Assembly (NCBI GenBank): GCA_028564705.1
Contig: JAPXFQ010002889.1
Span: 1,922,001-1,986,000 of the forward strand
Length of the DNA stretch: 64,000 nucleotides
Source of the DNA: Apricaphanius iberus
Lineage: Eukaryota; Chordata; Actinopteri; Cyprinodontiformes; Aphaniidae
Direction of reading: 5' to 3'
Part shown: piece by piece, positions 47,427 through 58,820 of the stretch
Layout: each line of letters opens with the position of its first letter
How positions within the stretch are numbered: the first letter of the stretch is position 1
Program-made: the position numbers and the translations under genes
Notes under the pieces: generated by a model
Databases searched by the model: none
Told to the model about the DNA's origin: nothing
The model's input: only the letters and a program-made list of their open reading frames with translations

Positions 47427-48110
47427 AACAGAAGTTGGATGTTCTCAAACGGCTCTCTCAAAGTACATTAATAGAAGGTTATGTTGAATGGAAAAGTGTG
47501 AAAGAAAAAGGTGTACAAGCAGCAGGGAAGACTGCAGCCTGGAGAGGATTGTCAGGAAGCGGCCATTCAAAAGTGTTGGGGAGCGTCACAAGGAGTGGAC
47601 TTAGGCTGAAGTTAGTGCATCAAGAGCCACCACACACAGATGGATCCTGGAAATGGGTTTCAAAAGTGCTATTCCTCTTTTAAGGTGCTGGTGGTCTGTT
47701 GCTCTGTGGTCCAAAGTCATTCTCTGATGAGAGTAATTTCATGTGGAAACCAAGGTCCCAGAGTCTGGATGAAGAATGAAGAGGTACATACAGATGAGCT
47801 TTATGGAGATGCTGACTTAATTTTCCAGCAGGAGTTGGTCCCTGCTCACACTGTAAAAAGTACCAAGATCTGGTTCAGTGACCATAAGATTACTGTGATT
47901 GGCCAGTAAACTGGCCTGACCTAAACTCCATAGGGAATATATGAGGCATTGCTAAGGGGAAGGTGAGACACATGAGCCCAAACATTGCAGAAGAGCTGAA
48001 GGCCGCTATTGAAGCATCATGGTCTTCCATAACACCTTAGCAGAGCCACAGGCTGATGGTATCCATGCCACAGTTCATTCGGGCAGAAAGTGATGCAAAA
48101 AGAAACCACG
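47427..48110 (+). pseudogene. Transposase relic of the outer Tc1 element
   Basis: Plus-strand fragments: a C-terminal DNA-binding part (47450-47640), then the catalytic domain. The usual QQDGAPAH is QQELVPAH here (near 47830). The usual DLNPIENLW is DLNSIGNI followed by a stop (near 47920). Two catalytic acids are therefore lost. The 5' part of the gene lies before the hAT insertion and is mostly missing. Confidence 0.7.
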
Positions 48111-48318
48111 TGCCGAGTAATTATGCAGGATGACACTTTCAGAGATCTCTCTATTTAAATTCCTTGTTTTATTGATTTGCCTCAATATTCTAATTTTTTT
48201 GTGGTGTTTTCATAAACTGTAAGCCATAATCATCAAAATTCTAACAAATAAAGGCTTGAAATATCTTGCTTTGCATGTAATGAACTTTATATGTCATTAC
48301 ATGCATATACACACACAT

Positions 48319-48332
48319 ATATATATATATAT

Positions 48333-48404
<72 letters not shown>
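48319..48404. repeat. Long (TA)n microsatellite
   Basis: About 85 bases of TA repeat with one ACACAC interruption, directly before the truncated SINE. Confidence 0.95.
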
Positions 48405-48406
<2 letters not shown>

Positions 48407-48590
48407 TTAATTGGCCTCTCTAAAATTGTCCTTAGGTGTGTGTGTGTGCATGGTTGTTTGTCCTGTCTTTCCTGGCGACCTGTCCAGGGTGTACCCCGCC
48501 TCTCGCCCGTTGACAGCTGGAGATAGGCACCACCCCCCCCCGCGACCCCTTGAGGAATAATCAGTTCAGAAAATGGATGGATGGATGGAT
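48405..48590 (+). mobile_element. 5'-truncated SINE with (GGAT)n tail
   Basis: It shares with the SINE at 22081-22442 the phrases 'ctaaaattgtcc', 'cctgt(c/t)cagggtgtaccc' and 'aaaatggatggatggat'. The tRNA-like head is missing. It lies in the right terminal repeat of the outer Tc1 element, so it inserted after that transposon. Confidence 0.75.
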
Positions 48591-48680
48591 ATCTAATCAT
48601 ATATTAGTTTCACCGTTTAGGTTGAAATATTGAAAGAAATGAAATTTTGCATCATATTCTAATTTTTCAAGTTTCGCCTG

Positions 48681-51600
48681 TTGACTTGTAAACAATGTTC
48701 AGTCATAACATTAAGACCATCTATCAGTTTTAGTAGTTTTATGTCTTTCCTTTTGTTTCCCATCTCTGCTAGTTAACTGTGTAAAAATGGCTCTATTAAT
48801 ATAGAGTGACTGAAGTCAATATTAAGCACATTGTGACTGTGATCAGCCACTATATGGACACAGTGTAAATCTTAGAGGTGTGATTGAGTTTCTAATAGAT
48901 TTTTTGGCTCTGTGGATTGTAAGGCAGGATCTCTGGTGTCCTGCTGAGGGAATGATGCTCCTGGAAGGGAGTACTGTTGTGTGCAGAAATAGTGTGTTAC
49001 TGGTTCTAAAAAAGCATTAGGTATCATATGCAACATCCATACAAATGCCAAAACACAGGCTTTTGTATCAGAACATTTTGTTCCACATTGATAAACAGCT
49101 TCACTTACATTACAGTTCAAAATTATATGACTAATCTGGGTCGTCCATGTAACTAAAAAGTAGTTTGTTAAATGGGTTACCTCCTGATAGGGAAATGATA
49201 CTTTAAATCAGCATTTGTAATATGCAGTTAATAAAAAATGTACTATAAGCAGCAGCAGGCCACAAACAGCATCACACTTGCGAAGCCTTACTCAAAAGCT
49301 TTTGAACGTGGTGTTATGTCAAAATGTACAGACACACATACTGTACATCAGAGTTGCACAATAGATTTGAAAAGCTGAATGGTGAATTTTTATAATAAAA
49401 TGTGCTTTTGGAGCAAGCTATCCCCATAAAAAAGTAGCATTCCATCAAAATGACAAATAAAGAAATGTACGATCTGATTTTGCAATCTTGTTAAATTTAA
49501 ATAATTTTGGAACCAACATTAAAACTCTACGGGTGAAAAGGGCTGAATTTTCGTTTTTCCGTAAATGCATGTACAGCTGCATTTCATATGGCGGATACTC
49601 ATTTTGGAACTTCACTGCCAGCTTTTTTATTTATTTTCACATGTCCAACTTGTCACCATATTATAAACTGAATCAAAGGATCTCTCTGGAAACAAGACAG
49701 GTTTTTGCCAACAGGAGAAAAGCTTACAGTGAAGACACCAATAGCCCCAGGTACTGACCAACAAGCCTGCTGAGTTCAAAACTACTGCACAAGTATTGAC
49801 AGGGCTTATTAATGAAAAATGCATTATTTAGTTTTCTGTGCATTGGCAGCTGATCTAACCTGGAGAACAATCTAAGCATATTCTCTCTATAACAGTGCAT
49901 TGGCAAATTTTTCACGACGTGAAAGTGAAAACTTTTTAATCAATCATATTGCCACATTTGACTTTGGCACATCTGGGTTTTTTTTGATAGAGCTTCAAAA
50001 AAACCTGCCACTGCAAAAAGAGAAACCTGGAGGCTTGTCAGGTTGAGATTTTATGATGTTTTACTGAGCTGACAAGAACATAGATGCAGGAAAATGTCAA
50101 CTCTGACAGCTTCTTAAAATGAAACACATGATACTGACTTCTATTTGGCAGAAATGTGAAGAAACTGAAGCAGTCAGCTGCTCAGTCTAACAATCACTGA
50201 CAAAATATGGGTTGAGTGACTGCAGCTCAGAGAAAAAAAACCAAAAAAACTCCTAAATGTAAGGCAGGAAATGTGCAAGTAAAGATAACCCACTGTTAGT
50301 CTTTCTTGGTGTAAACCATTTTATGTAAATTCAAGATAGTTTCAAGACTTTCAATGGGCAACTACAACCTACAGTATACAATTTCTAGTGTCAGCACAAA
50401 AAAAGCTAATGCAGAAGCAAAAGAAAACCTAAAAAAAAAAAAACCCTGAAAAACTAAATTAATGCCACAGAAGAGAACAGAAGAAAACAAGCTAGTTGGA
50501 TTTTTGAACACTTTGTGATACAGAAGTAGTTCCTTGTTATGCATTAACAATGCTAATTCTCAAGTACCTATTGCATAAGGTAAGTTGCAGAGCATGTCAC
50601 ATCTTCCGCGGTTCCCTCTGCCTGCTCCTCATAGAGCAGAAGGCTGGGAGAAGACGCGGGTGAGAGAGAACCTCCTTCCCTTCAATCCTGTGAAAGATAT
50701 ATTCTGTCAAAAGGGACTGTTGCTCGTTTTAGGTCAAAGTAGGGTTGGCTTCTAAAAACCCAGTGTTACAACTTTTCAATTTTGTGTTGCCAGCCACTGT
50801 GAGTGAGACGTTAGAGTTACAGTACGGTGTATGGATGCTGAAGTAGTCGTGTTGCTACTGGATTGGTAAGTAATAAATGTTTGCTCCAGGGTTATTTGGG
50901 CATGATGATGTGATGTAGTGCCGGGGAAACTGATGGTTTACTGACACGGCATTAGTTTGATGCTTTATTGTTTTGGCTGGTGAGCTTGTAAAACCATCAC
51001 TCCTTCAGATGCACTCCATAGGGATTTGTTTTTTTTATGACAGTGATGTTATGGTGCAAACCATGAGAGGGCCGATGGGGGCAAGTATCTGCAAAGTTAC
51101 AGAGTGCGTCTTTAACTGTGTGCGCTTTGTAACAAGCAACAATTTAATCAATTCAACAGCCTCTGATTGGAAGAATTTTCTTTGAAAGCTAAACCTATTT
51201 TCAAGAAAATAACGTTTTTCTTCTACTAACCTACTTTTACGCATACTCAAGCATAGAAACATTTGAGATTTGTGTGTTTTCACTCCATTCAAATAGATGC
51301 CACGAAAATACCCTTATTCTGCTTTTCTAGTTAAAAATTCTGATTTACTTTTTTCAGTAGTCAGACCATTGATTTTCCGATTTGTAATTAGAAATTAATT
51401 AACAATAAAAATAAACAGGATTTTTTTTTCAAAAGTTAAAGAAAAGTAACAAAAATAACTAACTTTAATTACTTTTCCAACAGCTCAGTCCTGAGTGCAT
51501 TCTATTTTATAACTTCTTGTAAACTCCTGTGTGCTACTTTGCTATAAGTTTACTTTTTGATTATAATTTTTATTTTGCAAATGAGAAGTTATAGTCAGAC

Positions 51601-51759
51601 TATCAAAAACTAGTTTATAACTTATATAGGGAAAGACAGGCCAGGTAAATAACAGGTTTACTTCAAATGTGGTCCAGAGCTGGAAAGCGCACCAACATCA
51701 GCCGCTGCCAGTTTATCACCTTCAGCTCTCAGCTGTAGGATGTTACACACTGCTCTCAC
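48681..51759. other. Non-coding stretch, no gene accepted
   Basis: AT-rich sequence. A donor-like GCGG|GTGAGA on the plus strand near 50658 follows a slightly GC-rich patch (50600-50700), but no promoter or acceptor supports an exon. Confidence 0.4.
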
Positions 51760-51942
51760 CCTGGTCGTCCTGCATGACAGAGACGGGTAGGTATTCAGTC
51801 CTGTCAGCTGTCTCCAAAGTTCGAGGAATGTTTTTCTGTCCGTGTCCTTGGGCAGCTGACTTTACATTTTGTTGCCAGGGCAACCAGATCGGCCGGAAAT
51901 TCTCTCTTTCTGTTTTCCGTGGAGACTGGATACTTTGATAAT
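51760..51942 (-). CDS. Candidate internal exon, minus strand
   Basis: A long pyrimidine tract (cttcacttcccccacatcttc) leads to AG at 51950-51951 or to a second AG at 51943-51944. The donor is GACCAGG|GTGAGA at 51759-51758. With the second acceptor the exon is 183 bases, entering and leaving in phase 1. One frame is open throughout and hydrophilic (SPRKTERENFRPIWLPWQQN, then RTEYLPVSVMQDDQ). It lies upstream of the 41-kb promoter candidate, so it would belong to a different gene or to a longer transcript. Product not recognised. Confidence 0.3.
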
Positions 51943-52289
51943 CTGAGGTCTTGCAGAAGATGTGGGGGAAGTGAAGAGAGACTGCCAAATGTTCTCTGAA
52001 GCATGTGAGTTGTCTCAAAAGAGCAAAATCAGATAAAATGTAGAAATGCCACTTGTGATAATGTGTGTACTCTTACAGTGTCACCCACTAATTTGAAAAA
52101 GGTAGATGCTTTTATATCTTTCTTGCATTTTGGGGAAGAAAAACTATTGATAGCAATCATATCTTTTGATAATTATTTATTCAGGAGCATTCATGAAAAA
52201 TGGAAGATATAAAAAACAATATACTGGTCAATTTTCAGCAGTGCTTCCCATATATACGCAGCCATTACATGAACATAACATAAAATTTA

Positions 52290-52598
52290 CAGTACAGACA
52301 AAACGTTTGGACAAACCATCTCATTCAATGAGTTTCCTTTCTTTTCATGACTACATTGGTTTTCCAATAGTCTTGAAGGAGTTCCCAGAGATGCTTAGTA
52401 CTTATTGGTCCTTTTGCCTTCACTCTGTGGTTCAGCTCACCCCAAATCGTCTCGATTGGGTTCAGGTCCGGTGACTTTGGAGGCCAGGTTATTTCACACG
52501 TTTTTGTAAAAGTACTACATAATTTGATGCCTTCAGTGTGAATTTACAATGTCAATAGTCATGAAAAGAAAGAAAACTCATTGAATGAGGTGTGTCTG
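52290..52598. mobile_element. Deleted Tc1 derivative, uninterrupted copy (309 bp)
   Basis: Same family as the outer element at 4386-6485: it starts CAGTACAGAC after TA (52288-52289), contains the inverted transposase fragment 'caccccaaatcgtctcgatt', and ends before TA (52599-52600). The sub-terminal inverse pair 'cttttcatgactacat' / 'agtcatgaaaag' is present. It is more deleted than the 4.4-kb copy and has no Tc1 inside it. Confidence 0.8.
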
Positions 52599-52602
52599 TA
52601 TG

Positions 52603-52629
52603 ATATATATATATATATATATATATATA
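52603..52629. repeat. Short (TA)n microsatellite
   Basis: About 26 bases of TA repeat starting at the TA flank of the preceding Tc1 derivative. Confidence 0.9.
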
Positions 52630-53486
52630 AAGAGCTAAAAATAGATGTCTCCTAAAATATAAAGGTACAAATAGATGTATTTCAATTTGAGTTTACTAAA
52701 ATACCATTCTTCTAGCTAATATCCATTCAGAAACATTTGCTCCAATGTGCATGAATATCTTAAACGGATTTGTAACAGATATTAAAGATGCTACAGAAGT
52801 GATGCAACATTTCAACTGATTTACAAACCTGGATTTCTACTGCCAAAAATCTGTAAAATACTATCAAAAATGCAGGGAACTCCATGCAAAATAGATTTCC
52901 AGCTAAATCCCCCTCTAACCAGAGGATCCATTCTATATATGTTGCCTAAGAATGAGATCATTACAGAGAAACGTTATGCAGAAAGAAAGGAGATGAAAAA
53001 CAAGAACATATACCAAACCACCAGCTGGCATTATTTGAACAAGTGCAACTTCAGAGTAAGCTATAAACATAAGTGGTCATTTAAATTGCAGTTTTATTAT
53101 TAACGAACAGGGCATCAACAGAAAAGTCAACAAAAACACATATATTTCAGCCGCCCATGGGCACACAAGCACAGAAAATTAGCTTATATGCAAATAAATA
53201 AGGGAAAGAAGAAAATGTAAATTTGTTCCCTACTCACCACATGAAGGCATCAAAACTATTCATCTTCATTTTCAGCCAGATATAAAACAGAAAAATAAAC
53301 AGCCAAAGTGGGGAACAATATACTTCCAACAAGTCTCGGCGGACAGAATAGCAATACAGAGTATCCCTGATTGCAGAGGCTCTGCGGGTTCCATGGGGAA
53401 GATAAATGACAGGACATCAGACTGTTCTGTTCTTATCTGTGGTGGATGCTGTCAGGTGCCAACATTAATGTAAAGTAATTAACAAC
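52630..53486. other. Non-coding stretch, no gene seen
   Basis: AT-rich sequence. The plus-strand frame 52870-53103 has no splice or family support. Confidence 0.45.
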
Positions 53487-54510
53487 CAGGGTTCGAATTA
53501 TAGGGGGAGCAAAGGGGAGCTGGGCTCCCCTGAAAGCCCACAACGGACTGACAAACGGGGAGCTCTAAAAATTGTCTGGTTTCAATTAAGTTTAGTTTTT
53601 TCTCACAAGATCCCTAATATGTTTTAGATTAAAATGAAGTCCTAACTTGTCCACCTTGTGTTGCATTTCTTACATTACATTTAAGAATCCTGACTTCTTA
53701 AAATAACTGTTACTTATTCCTTCTGTGACCATAACTGTATGGTGGCACTCTTTTGCCGATGGTTCGTGTTTTCTCCAAAATAAAGCACATTTAGGACGTT
53801 ATGGACACTACCTGGGAATAGGTTGAGCAACGTTTTAGGTTTTGGACATGATGTTTAAACTGGGTAATTTCGGTTTACACACCCAAAAAAATGAGCAGTG
53901 AAGAGGACAAGTGCACCTCGGACCCTAGCAGTAATGCGTCTTGATGATTCAGATTAGATTCTTTTAACTGGACGCAAAGGCAGTGGGACGAGTGGAAACG
54001 TAGGAATATCTGGTTCTTCACTGAAAATCAAAATTTAGGAGGTACAGGATGTAGCATTGCAAAAAGTCTGCTGCTTGCCAAAATCATAACTGGTGTGCAA
54101 TGGATAAAGCAGTGAATCACAAAAAAAAATTTGTTCAAGCATTGAGACAGAGATTGTTGAAATGTCAGAGAGAGGAGAAAATTAATGCTAATTTAATGCA
54201 AGTAACAAATACGTCTTTCAAGCATATTGCCAATTCAAAATGGCTTTAAGAAAGCCCCCAGCCATGATGACTTAAAAAACATAACGATGCTAAAGTGTGC
54301 ATAAATCAGACAACGATGGAAAATGTTGGACTGCATGTTGATGCCCTTTTCCTTTTTTCTTGACTGGAATCTGTTAAACTACAAAAAAGTTATTTGTTTT
54401 TTTATGTTTTGGACCGTTGCGCCATGAGGTTGTGAACGTGAATTTGGAAATCGCAGTGAGTGATGAAAAAACATGGCTTCCCCAAAAGCTTATGGGTAAT
54501 TCAAACCCTG
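53487..54510. mobile_element. Probable hAT-like DNA element (about 1 kb)
   Basis: The left end CAGGGTTCGAATTATAGG pairs with the inverted right end CAGGGTTTGAATTACCCA. The flanking octamers (ttaacaac and taaatcac) agree at only 5 of 8 positions, so a decayed hAT duplication is possible but unproven. The interior has a plus-strand ATG near 53892 followed by a short Ser/Glu-rich frame and a stop, and no intact transposase. Confidence 0.5.
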
Positions 54511-55558
54511 TAAATCACCATCCTAACAAATGCAACTTTGTGACACCCAAGGTACATTTAGAAACCAGCACAAAAGTCAAGTTAAAATTTTAACTTCTTA
54601 GTAAAGTGCTCAGGTTCAAATATAACTCAATGGCATGTTCAGTGACCAAAACAAAACAAAATACTTGGGTTTAAGCAGCTACAGTTGAATATTTCAGCTT
54701 ATTGGTTGCTTGCTCCTTTATCAATGTTATGAATGATAAACAAACAGAAATTAAACAAAAATAGAGCATGCATAGTTAAACAGATGACTAATTGTACATT
54801 AAAAGACTGAGAAAACTAAGAAATAAAACTCCATATAATACATGGTTAGATTTGAGTGAATCACCTGCTCTCTCTCAGTGTCCGCTGGAGATAGGCAGCT
54901 GTTGTATCTGTATGACATTGTCACTGTCTGTCCACTTCCAGTGGGTCCATTCTCAAAAGTAAATGGTAAAAGAGAACTATACTAAAAGGAAGGCCTAAAT
55001 ATTTTGGGAATTCACCACACAGTCAAACGGATTTTCCCAGAATATCCAGGTGTGAAAGCACAAGTATTAGTTAACTTATGGGGCACAATTTCAAATCTGG
55101 CAATAAATTGAAGAAATTAAATTTGGACAAATACTTTGTACTACTTTACGTTTAATCTGGAAACTTCAATTAATTTCTTTAGTTTATATTAAGGCATGTA
55201 AGCCTTGTTTTAAAACCGACACAAAGATGCTGTGCTTTTTAGCCGACCCTAGCATAACCTTTCCATTAGCCACTTCATTCTTCCCCTGCCTTTGCCACAT
55301 TGCACTGATCTTCAGTACAGCTTACTGGTGTCCGGCTGCAAAAGTCTGTGTACTTCTTTAGGTATGAATTGAGAAGGTAAATGCCATAAGCCCTACATAT
55401 AGGAATCCATAAATATACACAACGGGGACCATAGAGGAGACGGCTTAACGGTCTAGTGGTTTTAAGAGAAGATGATCCATTCCTCATTCTTCTGTTCATG
55501 TGGCACTCTTCACTGCACCCGGGTGCATGTCATCACCCTCTGCCATCCTGCTCAGCAG
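54511..55558. other. Non-coding stretch, no gene seen
   Basis: AT-rich sequence without recognised repeats. Confidence 0.45.
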
Positions 55559-55719
55559 ACCACCCAGTGCCATGAAGATGTTTATGGTATTTCACACCCT
55601 GCCCTGCTTTGCCCTATCGCTCTGAGCGACAGCTTACTGAATGGCATTAATAAATTGAGTTGCCCCCTTGGCGGTCTTCACTTCAGTTCACAGAGGAATG
55701 AACACTCAGAGTCAGAAGG
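55559..55719 (+). CDS. Weak candidate plus-strand exon
   Basis: A good acceptor (ctctgccatcctgctcagcag|ACC) and donor (AGAAGG|GTAGGT) enclose 53 open codons, Cys- and Ser-rich with SSQRNEHSESEG at the end. No partner exon or known domain was found. Confidence 0.22.
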
Positions 55720-56571
55720 GTAGGTTTGTCTGAAGCATTTTATCAGTTATAACATATTCACTTTGTGGTATGAGCTTGTACATTAAATTAATTCAGCTTC
55801 AACCTCCTCCGATTCTGATTCAGATCACGTGCGTGAGGCTGGTCTGGAATTTGTTCATTCTTGGACATCTACAATTTTGGCTACATAAGCAAATACAACC
55901 TTAGACATATATGGACCGCATGGATATTTAATCACTTATACTTATCAAAAATCGTATCTATTCAATCATCCAACCCCCCTAAAAGGCTTTTGCTGTTAGC
56001 CATCATTACTCTGTTGCATTTAGAATCATCTCACACACGGTGAATTAAGCTTCTGTATGTGTACAGGCAAGCCAATCATACTTTATATGAGATAGATGAA
56101 ACGTGAAAACACACATTTTAATCATTTGTTTCTCACGGGCCTCACAGACCTGTTTGACCCTGACCTCACATTTTGACATAATTTCTGTGAAACATTAACC
56201 TTTCCTCTCATTCCCAGCCCCTGTGGACAAACAAGAAAATTAGAACGGGAGTGGGAATGAAAGACACGCCGATACAGGTGATGTTTTCTGAAACAGGATC
56301 TATAAAAGGATGGTAAAGGGGAGATGAGGGAGGAAAAGTTGCGCCTTAGATTTTGCCGATCAATAACATGTGGCATGCAGAATGTTTAAATACCGCTTCT
56401 GCCCTTCACAAGTGAAGCCCTCCCACTCCCACTCTCCTGCCACAGCTAAATAATTTAGCATCATTGCCAGGGACTTTTGCTACTAAAGGGAACATTCAAG
56501 TGTTCATATTTTCTTTGGCACACATCTTATAAATTAGTTGAAGGCTATCTCTGGGTCAGTTCTGAGTTGAA
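55720..56571. other. Non-coding stretch, no gene seen
   Basis: AT-rich sequence. The minus-strand frame 56122-56376 has no supporting signal. Confidence 0.45.
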
Positions 56572-56640
56572 TTGGGCTTATTTATCTAGTGCCCTTTAAT
56601 AGTACATGTCATCTCAAGGCACTTCAGATGACAAGAAAGT
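56572..56640 (-). mobile_element. 3' tail of an L2-like LINE or SINE, inverted
   Basis: On the minus strand it carries 'cttgagatgacatgta' and ends in 'agcccaattcaac', the same tail type seen at 28672-28742. Confidence 0.5.
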
Positions 56641-56779
56641 CCAATTTGTGTCAATAAATTTATAATCATTTTAACCAAAAAAAAAAAAAAAAAATCCATC
56701 AAATTGACATACCCGTACTTAAATTAAATGACATAGATTACAATCTATTTTTAGTTGTAATACATAGTAGTCTAATTTA

Positions 56780-57404
56780 CAGAAGTTACAAAAAGTATTC
56801 AGACACCTCACCCTTTGTTTTATTGCAGCCATTATCTAAATTCAAAAAGTTAATTTTATTTCAAATTATTAAACACTCAGCACCCCATCTCAACAGAAAA
56901 GAACAGAAATGTAGAAATGTTTGCAAATTTTTATTTCAGTTTTTCTTTTTTTAATCAAATAGTTATGATCTTTTGTAACCTTGGCCAGATCTGTGCCTTG
57001 GCACAATTCTGTCCCATGGGCAGTTCTTTCGATCTCATGATTCTCATTTGCTCTGAAATGCACTGTGAGCTATAAGTTTTTATAGAGACAGGTGTGTTTC
57101 TCCTAATTAAGTCCAATCAATTTAGTTAAATACAACTGGACTCCAATGAAGGAGCAGAACCATCTCAAGTTAAGTTAAACATGAGTGCCACTGCAAAGAG
57201 TCTGAATACTTATGACCATGTGATATTTCAATTTTTCTTTTTTAATATAGTTGTAAAGATTTCTACATTTCTATTTTTTTCTGTCAAAATGGGGTGCTGA
57301 TTTTACATTAATGAGAAATAAAATAAACTTTTTGAGTTTAGCAAATGGCTGTAATGAAACAGAGTTAAACATTTAAAGTATCTGAATACTTTCCGGACCA
57401 ACTG
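56780..57404 (-). mobile_element. Internally deleted Tc1 element (625 bp)
   Basis: The left end after TA reads CAGAAGTTACAAAAAGTATT. The right end inverted reads CAGTTGGTCCGGAAAGTATT (right TA changed to CA). On the minus strand the interior keeps the leader and start region of a Tc1 transposase gene ('aacacacctgtctctataa', 'catgagatcgaaagaac') and nothing of the catalytic domain. Confidence 0.7.
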
Positions 57405-57667
57405 CAGGTTATAATGCCTTTTGTTTGGATTGCTGAGATAACTGTTGTGCTGCATCGGGTTCTAAACGTATGAGAAAGATGATCTACAAGAGGATGAGAA
57501 CTGACTGGTAAAGTGACAACAATCTGATCCCGAATGCTAACAAGGCAAGGGACATGATCACTGACTTCAGCAGAAAAAAATGCCCTGACACCCACTCATC
57601 ATAGTCTCAAATTCCTGGGGGAATCACATCACCAAAGCACATCAGTGGTTAAACCTTCTCAGCAGTT
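57405..57667. other. Short non-coding stretch
   Basis: Between a Tc1 derivative and a MITE. It includes phrases such as 'cccgaatgctaacaaggcaa' that may be LINE-derived; not assigned. Confidence 0.3.
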
Positions 57668-57670
57668 TTA

Positions 57671-58265
57671 AGGACGTTTTCACATGGTACGGTAGTCCGT
57701 ACTCGGATACCGTATTTGGTCAAAATCCACGTATTTCTCACCATGTGAACACAGACTGGACCGTGCCAGGAGACCTGCCTTGGAGACAGTATCCGAGTCC
57801 AGGTACGAGCGGCCACGGATCATGTGAACACAACCCGTACTCTGGCCGAACTCAAGACAATAGATGCGCTCCACGCGGAAATGACGACACCGCCGGCCGA
57901 AATTACAGCATCACCTCGCGACCATAAAAATACCAAAACAACACGATTCAAGCATCCCAGAGCAACACAGCAGATTAAAAAACGGCGGGTTTACGACAAC
58001 ACTCACCCTGTAGATGGCTTCAGGTAGCATTTGACCAGTAGACCAGGTTGTTTACATTCTAGGCTGTCGCTCGTTTTATGACATCGGTACTTCTCACTCC
58101 CTTGTTTGTTGGAGATCTACAGAATTATTTGTATACCGCCACCTGCTGTTAAGGTGTAGTAAAACACTGGATTCCAGTACGGGTCAAATACGTGCCATCT
58201 GAACAGAAGAAATTTGCATTTTCTCTGGCCGTATTACTGGCACGGCCACACATATGAAAACGGCC
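57671..58265. mobile_element. CpG-rich MITE with TAAGG ends (595 bp)
   Basis: The left end (t)AAGGACGTTTTCACATG pairs with the inverted right end (t)AAGGCCGTTTTCATATG. TTA lies on both sides (57668-57670 and 58266-58268). The interior is distinctly GC- and CpG-richer than its surroundings, with a repeated 'catgtgaaca' phrase. A TTA duplication suits PIF/Harbinger. No transposase was found. Confidence 0.65.
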
Positions 58266-58750
58266 TTAGACTCTCTGCATTAAATAAGAAGTAATCCTCA
58301 TTACTTTTTACTGAAGCATCAAAGACACGCATAGTGTCTCAACAGGGTCTGTGACAACATCCCTTATCCCATCTTTTACTTCCATAAACGCTGCTGTCGA
58401 GCTATGCAAAGAGATTTTTACACGTCTGGGACTATGATCGCTATATTCAGTTAGACAGCTACCCATTAGGCTGTTAAACTTTCATTACATTGACAATTTT
58501 CCTGTGATCGGGTCCCATCAAGGATCTGCAGCACAAATACTGAAAAATCCAAAATGTTCTGTCGATAAAAAGACCAACATACAACATGTATCATAAAGTC
58601 TTCAGATAAATGTTGGGGGGGGACATGTTCTGCTGCATAATCTTCTCATATCTTCATTTTTTGATTCAAAACTACTGCTTCAGCCAAATTGTCCAGATGC
58701 CGGGTCTGGTTCTATTCTTGATGTATTTGACAAAATATCTAAGTTAACTC

Positions 58751-58754
<4 letters not shown>

Positions 58755-58817
<63 letters not shown>
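58755..58817. repeat. Long (TA)n microsatellite
   Basis: An uninterrupted TA repeat of about 63 bases. Confidence 0.95.

Positions 58818-58820
<3 letters not shown>

Larger units (their letters stand above)
45298..48680 (+). mobile_element. Composite Tc1 element containing three later insertions
   Basis: The left end, after TA (45296-45297), reads CAGGTGAAACTCAACAAATT. The right end read inversely is CAGGCGAAACTTGAAAAATT, ending at 48680 (TA changed to TT). The terminal repeats are about 200 bp. Inside are a hAT-like MITE (45668-47418), which itself holds another Tc1 (45827-47205), and a microsatellite plus truncated SINE within the right terminal repeat (about 48290-48590). Without insertions the element is about 1.3-1.6 kb, normal for Tc1. 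Confidence 0.85.

Noticed and set aside
48241..48600. 119-codon minus-strand frame with an IYIYIY run
   Set aside because: It is a readthrough of the TA microsatellite and the truncated SINE.
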